From: Andrena cerasifolii
Lineage: Eukaryota; Arthropoda; Insecta; Hymenoptera; Andrenidae
Direction: 5' to 3'
Length of the DNA: 64,000 bases
NCBI RefSeq assembly: GCF_050908995.1
Contig: NW_027484950.1
Coordinates: forward strand, 32,406-96,405
Of the stretch, positions 45,873 to 55,400 are shown in pieces. Positions within the stretch are counted from its first letter, which is position 1; each line of letters opens with the position of its first letter. The position numbers were made by a program, and so were the translations under genes. The notes beneath the pieces are model-generated. The model was not told the DNA's origin. It ran no database searches and saw only the letters and a list, made by a program, of their open reading frames with translations.

Positions 45873-46214
45873 TTAAACCTGGGTAAAATTATCAAATCTA
45901 ATGTAGCTCTTATTTGAGAGGAGGTAACTTTCTGAGCACTCGTCGCAGTTACTTATGGGGCGCCCTGGAATTAGAGGATTTCTGCACCGAGGGCAATATT
46001 TAGGTACGTTATACGTATAATAATAATGGGTCCAATATACTTCTACCGTATCTGCAGGCGAAAAGCTAGAGCAATTTAAGCAAATCTCGCTGCCGTCCGT
46101 GGTTGTTGCTATGCCGCCAGAAACGCAGATCAGCGCATTCAAATATGCTGAAATGCTTTGTAGTCTGCGGCTCCGGTAAGATAGCACGCTTCGAAGAGGG
46201 TATGTAATGCACAT
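45873..46214 (-). CDS. Leader ORF between primer site and gag, three CxxC pairs
   Basis: 113 residues, same strand as gag, starting 68 bases after the primer site and ending 80 bases before the gag ATG. One tiny upstream ATG gives only five codons. CLNC at 45-48, CPRC at 74-77 and CDEC at 90-93; the last two pairs, 12 residues apart, look like a zinc ribbon. A Tyr-rich stretch (60-68) lies between. I do not recognise a family. No second copy exists in the window to test conservation, and an ORF of this length could occur by chance, but the Cys spacing is unusual for noise. Confidence 0.45.
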   Translation of the reverse strand: MCITYPLRSVLSYRSRRLQSISAYLNALICVSGGIATTTDGSEICLNCSSFSPADTVEVYWTHYYYTYNVPKYCPRCRNPLIPGRPISNCDECSESYLLSNKSYIRFDNFTQV

Positions 46215-46281
46215 TCTAGATATAGGGACGTTGTGGGTACCGTATATACAAAGAACCTATTCTTTGTTAACGGTAGACGAA

Positions 46282-46300
46282 CATCCCACCGCTGTCACCA
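46282..46300 (-). promoter_or_regulatory. Primer binding site of copy D, tRNA-Leu type
   Basis: TGGTGACAGCGGTGGGATG on the minus strand, six bases after the 5' LTR. It differs by one base from the tRNA-Leu-type site of element G at 54057, apart from the last base. Confidence 0.75.
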
Positions 46301-46306
46301 AATTTA

Positions 46307-47940
46307 TGTCACGTCCCGGGTGAAGGTCTTTTTTAGGGGAATGACATAGTTGGGGTAGATCGGGAGGAAGCCTTGGCACGAAAACCAGTTTCGCGACACA
46401 AGGCTAGTTGGGGGAGTTTAGGCACGAAAACCAGCTTCGCGGCACTAAGCAGGATAGGACTTTGGCACGAAAACTAGTTTCGCGGCACAAAGCGAGGCAG
46501 GAGTTAGGCACGAAAACAAGTTTCGCGGCACTAGGAACGATGGGAGTTAGGCACGAAAACAGGTTTCGCGGCACTAGGAACGATGGGAGTTAGGCACGAA
46601 AACAGGTTTCGCGGCACTAGGCACGATGGGAGTTAGGCACGAAAACAAGTTTCGCGGCGCAAGCAACCAGGGAAGGTAAAGCAGTAATCAAGCACCAGAG
46701 TGACACCCGTTAGACACAAGCATGGGTATTTAAAGTCCTGATAATTGGATTTACCGTTGCATTAATATAAGAAACCTCGCGTTATATTTCTTTATAATAG
46801 AGGTAACGGTATGGTCGTACAAGGCCTATACGAAAGTAAGCCTTGTAAACACTGTAAGACATCCCGGAGTTCGCGAACCGAGATCAGCTGTTGCAGTGGC
46901 TTGTTATGATTCGGTAATTCCGTAACCGAAGGATCACTACAATAATTCGAAGCGTTATTTAGAATAAGAACGTTTATTCAGTTCAAAGCATATGTGGTAA
47001 TATTATAATAATGCGTGGGACGTTGAGCATTAGCACAAAACATTTATATAAATGGTAAACAATAGCAATATATAGATGAACATGAAATATGCGAGTATTA
47101 GCAATAGACAAGAATATGAAAAGCAATAAGCGTTAGGAATGTTAAGATGATATAAACGATAAGCAATAATAAGAAAAGCATAAGCAATAAAGTGTAATAT
47201 AAATGGCGATGATATGCAGTGTTATAATAAGTAATATTAATTGCTCACAGTTGTTGTCGAAAGTGAATCTCTCGTCGAGAGTAGTTGCACTGAATTTAAT
47301 GCACGTTAGTTAAATTGTTACTTTCGTTGAACTGTCTCTCTGGAAGAGCTTTCCGTAGAAGAAGAGTCCGTAGAAGAAGAGTCCGTAGAAGAAGAGTGCT
47401 ACGGCCTCTGGGGCCCTTGTATTTATACAGTGTTTAGGTATGAGGGGTGTGCGCGGTATGCACCGTGACTCATGCACGAAATATGCGTCGCAATAAGACT
47501 TCCGGGTTTTTTATAAAGGGCATTCGAAAAGGACTTCGCAATATTATTTCCGGGGTTTTTATGAGGGGCGCTCGAGAAGGGGGACTCAAACTAGTTACAT
47601 GTGGTTTGCGTGTTTTGATTGGAACGGGATAAGAGTGGCTTTGACTCGGTGGGTCGTAGGGAGGTCGTGAGACGTAGTCTCGATGTAAGAGGGTTTTTGG
47701 GACGAGGGACTTGTTTAGACTTTGAAGGTGAGGGAGGAGATCGTGCCTCGTAGGGCGTAGAGGGAAGGGGATTTCGTAGTAGATCATCTTGAGATAGGGA
47801 CCGCTAAGGTATATCGTCAAGGTGGTCGGTAGTTGGGAAAAAGGGGTAAGATTTGAATTCGAGGGATTTTGGCGAAGATTTGGAGTTATTTGTGGGGAAG
47901 ACTCTAATTACGACTGCGCGAAAAATAGTGGGACGTCACA
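46307..47940 (-). repeat. 5' LTR of copy D
   Basis: 1634 bp. Seven hairpin units (46375-46660), three 15-bp units (47345-47398), TATA box at 47420-47427 on the minus strand. Otherwise nearly identical to 36390-38130. Confidence 0.92.
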
Positions 47941-50900
47941 AATGTTTTTTAAAATTTTTTTCATATATTCTTTTTCAATTTTTAAATTTTTTTTAATTTA
48001 TAAGGAAAAAAATTATTTAATTTTTTCTTTAATTCATTTATTACTACTATTTTATTTATTTATTTATCTTTAAATATATTTCTTATTTTTTATATTTCTT
48101 AAATTTTCTAAAAAATTAAAAAAAAAATTATTTAGTTTTTTTTTAAATTTTCTTAATTTTTTTTCAATTTTTAAAATTCTTATAAATTTTTTTTTTAAAT
48201 ATTTGTTTATTTAATTTTTTCTTTAATCCATTTATTATTTTTATTTTATTTGTTTATTCATCTTGAATTTTATTTTATTTTTAATTTTTTTAATTATTCT
48301 TAAAATTTTTGTTTATTTAATTTTTTCTTTAATCCATTTATTATTATTTTATTTGTTTTTTATTTTTTTTAATTTTTCTTAAATTTTTAATTTTTTTTTT
48401 AAGATTTAAATTTTTTTTAACGTTGCTTAAAATTTTTGTTTATTTAATTTTTCTTTATTGCATTTATTATTATTATTTTATTTATTTATTTATCTTTAAA
48501 TTTATTTTTATAATTTTTAAAAAAAAAATCAAAATTTTTTTAAATTTTTTTTTAATTCTTTTAAATTTTTTTTAGATTTCTTCAAAAAATTTTCTCAAAA
48601 TTTAAAAAAAATTATTTATTATTTTCTTAATTACTTATTTATTATTTTTATTTTTACTTTTTATTTTTTATACTTTAATTTTTAAAATTTTATTTTTTTA
48701 ATTGTTTTAAATTTTTTAAATTTTGTTTTTAATTCTTTTTTATTTTTTAAAAATGTTTTTTAAAAATTTTTTAAAAATTTTTTTCATAATTTCTTTTTCA
48801 ATTTTTAAATTTTTTTTAATTTATAAGAAAAAAAATTTTTTTAATTTTTTCTTTAATTCATTTATTACTACTATTTTATTTATTTATTTATCTTTAAATA
48901 TATTTCTTATTTTTTATATTTTTTAAATTTTCTAAGAAATTTAAAAAAAAATTTTTACTTAGTTTTTTTAAAAAAAATTTCTTAATTTTTTTTTCAATTT
49001 CTAAAATTCTTATAAATTTTTTTTTTAAATATTTGGTTATTTAATTTTTTCTTTAATCCATTTATTATTATTATTTTATTTGTTTATTCATCTTGAATTT
49101 TATTTTATTTTTAATTTTTTTAATTATTCTTAAAATTTTTGTTTATTTAATTTTTTCTTTAATTCATTTATTATTATTATTTTATTTATTTATTTATGTC
49201 TATTTTTTTTAATTTTTCTTAAATTTTTCCATTTTTTTTAAAGATTTTAATTTTTTTAATTTTGCTTAAATGTTTCAATTTTTTTTTAAGATTTTAATTT
49301 TTTTTTTAATTTTGCTTAAAATCTATGTTTATTTAATTTTTCTTTAATGCATTTATTATTATTATTATATTTATTTATTTATCTTTAAATTTATTTTTAT
49401 TTTTATAATTTTTTGAAAAAAAATTAAAATTTTTTTAAAATTTTTTTAATTGTTTTTAATTTTTTAAAATTTTTAAATATTTTTTAAGAATATTTTGTAA
49501 TTTTTTTATTTATTTTTTTTTAAATTTTTATTTATTATTTATTTTTTACTTTATTTTTTTTAATTTTTTAATTTTTTTTAGATTTCTTAAAAAAAAATTT
49601 AAACTTTTTTAAAAAAATTTTTCATAATTTCTTTTTCAATTTTTAAATTTTTTTTAATTTTTAAGAAAATTTAATTTTTTTTTAATTTTTTAATTTTTTT
49701 TTTAAATTTCTTAAAAAAATTTCTCAAAATTTAAAAAAAAATGATTTATTATTTTCTTAATTACTTATTTATTTTTTTTATTTTTACTTTTTATTTTTTT
49801 TACTTTAATTTTTAAAATTTTATTTTTTTAATTGTTTTAAATTTTTTAAATTTTGTTTTTAATTCTTTTTTATTTTTTTTTTAAATGTTTTTTTAAAAAA
49901 TTTTTAAAATTTTTTTCATAATTTCTTTTTCAATTTTTAATTTTTTTTTAATTTATGAGGAAAAAAAATTATTTAATTTTTTCTTTAATTCATTTATTAC
50001 TACTATTTTATTTATTTATTTATCTTTAAATATATTTCTTATTTTTTATATTTCTTAAATTTTCTAAAAAATTAAAAAAAAAAATTATTTAGTTTTTTTT
50101 TTAAATTTTCTTAATTTTTTATTTATTTTTTTTTTCAATTTTTAAAATTGTTATAAAATTTTTAAAAAAAATTTTTTATTTTTTTTTATTTAGTTTTTTC
50201 TTTAATCCATTTATTATTATTATTTTATTTGTTTATTCATCTTGAATTTTATTTTTATTTTTAATATTTTTAATTATTCTTAAAATTTTTGTTTATTTAA
50301 TTTTTCCTTTAATTCATTTATTATTAATATTTTATTTCTTTATTTGTTTATTTTTTTAATTTTTCTTAAGTTTTTAATTTTTTTTTAAGATTTAATTTTT
50401 TTTTAATTTTGCTTAAAATTTTTGTTTATTTAATTTTTCTTTAATGCATTTATTATTATTATTTTATTTATTTATTTATCTATAAATTTATGTTTATAAT
50501 TTTTTTAAAGAAAATTAAAATTTTTAAAAAATTTTTTTTAATTGTTTTTAATTTTTTTTAAAAACTTTTAATTTTTTAAAAATATTTTGTAAATTTTTAT
50601 TATTTATTTTTTTTTTAATTTTTATTTATTATTTATTTTTTTACTTTAATTTTTATTTTAATTTTTTTTTAATTCTTTTAAATTTTTTTTAGATTGCTTC
50701 AAAAAAATTTTAAACTTTTTAAATTCTTTTTCATAATTTCTTTTTCAATTTTTAATTTTTTTTTTAATTTTTAAGAAAATTTTTAATTTTTTTTTAATTG
50801 TTTTAAATTTTTTAAATTTTGTCTTTAATTCTTTTTTATTTTTTTAAAAATGTTTTTTAAAAATTTTTTTAAAATTTGTTTTCATAATTTCTTTTTCAAT

Positions 50901-51393
50901 TTTTAAATTTTTTTTAATTTTTAAGAAAAAAAATTTATTTAATTTTTTTTAAAATCATTTATTACTACTATTTTATTTATTTATTTATCTTTAAATATAT
51001 TTCTTATTTTTTATATTTTTTAAATTTTCTAAAAAATTAAAAAAAAAATTTATTTAGTTTTTTTTAAAAAAATTTTCTTAATTTTGTTTTTTTTTCAATT
51101 TTTAAAATTCTTATAAAATTATTAAATTTTTTTTTTATTTTTGTTTATTTAATTTTTTCTTTAATCCATTTATTATTATTATTTTATTTGTTTATTCATC
51201 TTGAATTTTATTTTTATTTTTAATATTTTTAATTATTCTTAAGATTTTTGTTTATTTAATTTTTTGTTTAATTCATTTATTCTTATTATTTTATTTATTT
51301 ATTTGTTTATTTTTTTTAATTTTTCTTAAATTTTTAATTTTTTTTTTAATTTGGCTTAAAATCTTTGTTTATTTAATTTTTCTTTAATGCATT
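47941..51393. repeat. T-rich satellite with higher-order repeat
   Basis: The phrase aatgttttttaaa, then ttttcataatttctttttcaa, a spacer, and ctttaattcatttattacta recurs at 47941, about 48752, 49885 and 50849, giving units of roughly 0.8, 1.1 and 1.0 kb. Within each, shorter phrases such as ctttaatccatttattatta and cttgaattttatttt recur in the same order. No gene. Confidence 0.88.
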
Positions 51394-52346
51394 TGTGACG
51401 TCCCACTATTTTTCGCGCGGTCCTATTCCAAAATCTATTATTAAACCTCAAAACCACTCCACCGAAGTCCCTGAAACTCAACTCTTACCCCATCTCCTCA
51501 ATCGTCGATCACCTTGATGTTGTACCTTAGTGGTCCCCAACGCGAGATAATCGTTACAAAACCCCTTCGCCTATTCGCCACATGAGGCACGAATCCTTCC
51601 CTTTAAACCGAATTCAAACAAGTCCATCGTTACAAAAACCCTCTTAAATCGAGACCACGTCTCAATCCCCTCTTTACGACTCACAGAGTCCAAGCCAATC
51701 TAACCCCTTTCCTATAAAACACCCGAAACCCATACGACGAGTTGAGTATCTCTTTTCGCAGTCATAAAAACTCCAGAAACCTAATTGCGACGTATATTTG
51801 GCGTACGTGACATAAATATGTCTATTAATAGACGTACCGTTTATAAAAACCCCGGAAGTCCTACTACGACTTATTTCTTAAATATGTCAAGGTCTTTACC
51901 GCGCGTATCCCCCGCAATACTCCTGTAAAATCTTATAAATACGAGGTCCTGAGAGGCCAGAGCGATCATTTTTCTGTCACGAAAGTCCGTGAACAACTAA
52001 ATTATATTACGAAAAGTTTATAATTGGATGATTCCAAAAGTGTTCAAATCAGTGCTCTACGGCAACTACCGTAAGCAATTATAATTATTAATATTGTTAT
52101 TCATCTTCATACCATTGACTATTATTATTTTTGTCTATCAAAGCTTATTGCGAACCTTCATTATTTTGTATTACTAACGTTTATTACCTATATATTCTCA
52201 TTAATGCTTTCTTTGTGTATATATATTTTTGCATTACTATTCTTATTGTATTCCACGTTATATTGCATTCTAAAGCTTATTGCGATCATTTATATTTCAT
52301 ATTAGCAACGCTTATTGCTTCTATAATAATCTCATTTGCTTATATC
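51394..52346 (+). repeat. Family II LTR fragment, plus strand, interrupted by G
   Basis: Starts at the exact LTR terminus TGTGACGTCCC next to satellite and matches the reverse strand of 28309 leftward to about 27300. Includes the near-palindrome at 51817-51836 and a TATA box at 51934-51941. It stops at cttatatc, where G's LTR begins. The rest of this LTR is not found next to G. Confidence 0.9.
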
Positions 52347-52381
52347 TGTTACGTTCGGAACGTAAAATTTTTCTTTTAAGT

Positions 52382-52440
52382 CAGGGTATGCATCAACAAC
52401 GCCTAGCGTTATAGGGAAACCCTCATTGATCATACTCCTG
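52382..52440 (+). repeat. Three-way-junction motif 1 in G LTR
   Basis: Outer stem CAGG...TAT..ATCAA with TTGAT..ATA..CCTG; hairpin AACGC-CTA-GCGTT; hairpin AGGG-AAA-CCCT. Confidence 0.65.
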
Positions 52441-52625
52441 CCTATTAATTAATAATATTTTTGATAGAACAAAAACCCCTTTTCTTGGAACGTGTCGTCT
52501 CAACGTACTGCCGTCCCGCGATACAGATAAGGCGGTGCTGACGCAGCGGCGTACTCACCAGAGAGTCGCGTTCGGAAAGACCCAGTGATTCTCCTTCTGT
52601 GCCGAATCCGTTTTATGTAAGCGGC

Positions 52626-52686
52626 AGGGGTGCGTTTCAACAATGCTTTGCAGCATTGTGGGAGAACCCTCGTTGAGCACACCTCT
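52626..52686 (+). repeat. Three-way-junction motif 2 in G LTR
   Basis: Outer stem AGGGGTG..TCAAC with GTTGA..CACCTCT; hairpin CAATGC-TTTGCA-GCATTG, overlapping by one base; hairpin GGG-AGAA-CCC. The arms differ in sequence from motif 1 but pair alike. Confidence 0.7.
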
Positions 52687-52877
52687 GACCGTCGCGTTAA
52701 ACATTGTAACATAATCAGTAACGGCTACAGCGGGAATGCGCAGACTGGATCATTTCTTAGAAGACTGACGAAATTGTATGCTCTACATCCGGTGCAAGGA
52801 ACCGCGCCTTCCCACGATCTTGTCGCATGTGTGAATTAGTAATTAATTAAAAATTGTTGTTAAAATTTGAATACCCA

Positions 52878-52931
52878 ACACAATTTTTGATATTCAACCG
52901 ACTGTGGGATTCCCCTAGTCAGAAATTGTGT
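52878..52931 (+). repeat. Three-way-junction motif 3 in G LTR
   Basis: Outer stem of 13 pairs, ACACAATTTTTGA with TCAGAAATTGTGT (one T-G pair). Second hairpin GGG-ATT-CCC. The first hairpin is weak here. Confidence 0.6.
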
Positions 52932-53603
52932 ATATGAAATCATGAACATTAAGGGAGGACCTTTAGCTGTGCGAAATTGTATGTGAGACGTCATGTTTTC
53001 CTGTGAGTACGAATATTCCGTAAAGATTGATCATATATTTGAATCGGGAGTCTGATGGATGGACGTGAAAACGCACACACACACCGCCTCGTTAAGTAGA
53101 CGGGCCCATGGTAACGCGGCCGAGCGATAAAATGCAGCGTAAGCATTTTCGGTACGGACCCACTGTGGTCGCTGCCGAGAGCGTGAAGCTGCGACACTCT
53201 GTGACGATAAATCGTGAGGTGCGTGTCATTGGGTCCGCGAAGTCTTATAGAGCTAGAGTTCTCCGGTCTACTGTGTAACCGCGTGAAAGACTCAACTTTG
53301 CGAAACAATTCAAATCCTAAACTTTTCAAAACTAATTATTCGCTTAACTTACTCAGTTAATAATTTAATTTACATTATTTCCGTTTCAATTTATAATTCA
53401 AATCAAGTGTGTGTGTGTGTTTTCGCGTCTAATCCTTCTTTCTGATTCAGGTTTATCAGCGATCCAGAAAGTTTTCCAAAACTCAAAAAGCAAATTTAAA
53501 AGCAGATTAACATTTATATTATTGCGACTGTCTGGTGAGTTCCCTTTCTTATCTTTTTCTTTACCACTTATTTGGCACTGTTAAAATTTAATGCATCTAA
53601 CTA

Positions 53604-53653
53604 ATAATTTCTGACAGTCAAACGACTGTGGGATTTCCCTAGTCAGAAATTAT
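53604..53653 (+). repeat. Three-way-junction motif 4 in G LTR
   Basis: Perfect 12-bp outer stem ATAATTTCTGAC with GTCAGAAATTAT; hairpins AGTC-AAAC-GACT and GGGA-TT-TCCC. Confidence 0.75.
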
Positions 53654-53954
53654 AATCAATTATATTAGTACCTGAACTTTATACAATTGTTGATCGATCA
53701 TATCCATAATTTATGTTATGTTCTTTTGATTTCATCCGTTATTCAACATTAAAATTTTATTTATACTCAACCTCTACTAGTGAATTACCTATCTGATTCC
53801 ATTGAAAAGACCCGTATGGGACTGGAGCAACGACGATCCCAAAATCTACCCCTTCTCCTTCTGAGAAGGTACCTAAATAATTATCAACTAAAAGAATCGA
53901 CTGTTACGACTGCGGCGAGCCTCCTTGCTTTTTCTAAATCATAAACTCAATCCA

Positions 53955-54003
53955 GCAATACTTGATAGTCTAACGACTGTGGGATACCCCTAATCGATAT
54001 TGC
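53955..54003 (+). repeat. Three-way-junction motif 5 in G LTR
   Basis: Outer stem GCAATA..GAT with ATC..TATTGC; hairpins AGTC-TAAC-GACT and GGG-ATA-CCC. Confidence 0.65.
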
Positions 54004-54056
54004 GTCTAAAAATCGTGCCGCTCGAACACTAAAAAGGCCGCGGCACGTAACAGATC

Positions 54057-54075
54057 TGGTGGCAGCGGTGGGATA
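54057..54075 (+). promoter_or_regulatory. Primer binding site of element G, tRNA-Leu
   Basis: TGGTGGCAGCGGTGGGATA, four bases after the LTR. As I recall the 3' end of animal tRNA-Leu (AAG/UAG), ATCCCACCGCTGCCACCA, the complement matches 18 bases. Confidence 0.8.
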
Positions 54076-54221
54076 CCAGGAATTCTCTTGCAATAATTCC
54101 TGGGTGCTCATATTCATTGAAATCAGATAGAATTATAAAATTTTTCCATTTTACAAAATTACACAATTGTTAATGTGGTCGTGGTAGCGCGGTGTTTTGT
54201 TCCTATTACAAATAATTAAAG

Positions 54222-55400
54222 ATGTCGCAAGACGCAAGTGCAATGATGACCTCCATGGCGGAGTGCTTGACTATTCAAAATAGTACTTTAAATATTCCGT
54301 ACTTTGATGGGAAGGGCGTTCCTCTTAAGGATTTTGTACAGGATGTACAAAATAGCGCAGCATTAGTGCCTCCTGCATTAGAGGGCTCGTTTCTAAAATC
54401 AGTATTAGGAAAATTGAAGGGTTCAGCTCGCGATAGCACGTATGGAAAAACATTTACTACAGTTAATGAACTAATTAAACATCTAAAGGGTAGATTCGCA
54501 CCGGGCAAGAATTATCCTTACTATCAACACGAAATAGAAAATATTCGGATGAAAAAGGACGAATCAGTTAGCGATTTTTATGACAGATTAAACATATTAA
54601 TTAGCGGAGCTCGAGTTGCGTTAGAGGATAGTTATGGGAATAATGCAGAACAAATGTTATTACCATTAAAAGAATGCGGATTGGAAGCTTATATTCGCGG
54701 ACTTCCAGATGAAATAGCGCGCTCAGTAGATGCGCGTGACCCTAAAACTTTAGACGATGCGAGAAAATTTGCAGCGCGTATAGAAACGCGAATGAAATCC
54801 GGAATATTACCATCGAATGAAATCCAGAAAGTATCATTTAATCAGAATAATAACTATTCTAGATCATCGAATTCTTACTATCAGGATTACGCTAATCGCC
54901 AATCCATTAACCCTCCTCGCTATCAAAATTATGCAATTCGAAACGAAGAAGAGAATCGCACACGTTCACCGAGTCCCAATCCTGACGTAACCGGATCGCC
55001 AGTAGGAATTTTAAAATCCCCATCACGCAACAGGGAACCATACAATCATTATTACAATCCACCGGGATTTCCTCCACATCCGTACTACTCGCCTTATTTC
55101 TGTCCGCCAATGCCATATCCTAATTATTACCCGTACGATCATTATAATACAAACAGTAATGAACCACCACGTTCAGCAAGAGATAGGTATTCTCAAGGGC
55201 CTAGACCAAGATCTCCATCTCCTATTCCTTCATCAACGAGACCGAGTTCTCCATATAATAGAAATACTAAACCCGAAGATAGAACCGGTCATTTAAACGC
55301 ACAAATGACCCGACGGACGGACGCGACGTCGAGTCATTCGGAAAAGGAGCGTCATGCAACAGTAAAATTTCTAGCAAACCAAGAAAAATTGCAACGGTAG
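54222..55400 (+). CDS. gag: Gypsy Gag of element G, intact
   Basis: 392 residues from ATG 54222, 147 bases after the primer site. Capsid-like region about residues 20-200 (VPLKDFVQDVQNSA, YYQHEIENIRMKKDESVSDFY, YIRGLPDEIARSV), the retrotransposon Gag pattern. The C-terminal 190 residues are rich in Asn, Tyr, Pro, Ser and Arg, with PPRY at 231-234 (a PPxY motif), and have no zinc knuckle; basic residues may bind RNA instead. The pol frame (-1) is open for about 39 codons before the gag stop, so Gag-Pol would need a -1 shift. Confidence 0.88.
   Translation: MSQDASAMMTSMAECLTIQNSTLNIPYFDGKGVPLKDFVQDVQNSAALVPPALEGSFLKSVLGKLKGSARDSTYGKTFTTVNELIKHLKGRFAPGKNYPYYQHEIENIRMKKDESVSDFYDRLNILISGARVALEDSYGNNAEQMLLPLKECGLEAYIRGLPDEIARSVDARDPKTLDDARKFAARIETRMKSGILPSNEIQKVSFNQNNNYSRSSNSYYQDYANRQSINPPRYQNYAIRNEEENRTRSPSPNPDVTGSPVGILKSPSRNREPYNHYYNPPGFPPHPYYSPYFCPPMPYPNYYPYDHYNTNSNEPPRSARDRYSQGPRPRSPSPIPSSTRPSSPYNRNTKPEDRTGHLNAQMTRRTDATSSHSEKERHATVKFLANQEKLQR

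Larger units (their letters stand above)
36390..47940 (-). mobile_element. Gypsy copy D (family I), two LTRs, about 11.5 kb
   Basis: The only gypsy copy here with both LTRs, primer site, leader ORF, gag, pol, ORF3 and polypurine tract. Both outer ends are the expected TG...CA termini. The satellite on the two sides, when joined, reads like the uninterrupted phrase near 48747 (tattttttaaaaatgttttt), which supports a real insertion. The target duplication is ambiguous in this sequence (AAT at most). Pol is split by an LTR fragment with duplicated flanks and has two frameshifts. Confidence 0.92.
52347..54052 (+). repeat. 5' LTR of element G
   Basis: 1706 bp with perfect terminal inverted repeat TGTTACG/CGTAACA. 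Begins with a palindrome, TTACGTTC-G-GAACGTAA (52349-52365). No clear TATA box. A GT run lies at 53406. Carries five three-way-junction motifs. The short ORFs here are not convincing as genes. Confidence 0.88.

Noticed and set aside
52900..52931. Hammerhead ribozyme in the G LTR because of the three-stem folds
   Set aside because: The conserved CTGATGA and GAAA core is absent at the junctions.
52991..53329. 112-codon minus-strand ORF in the G LTR, and others at 52500-52839
   Set aside because: No recognisable domain, antisense to the element or without a promoter; within non-coding LTR.
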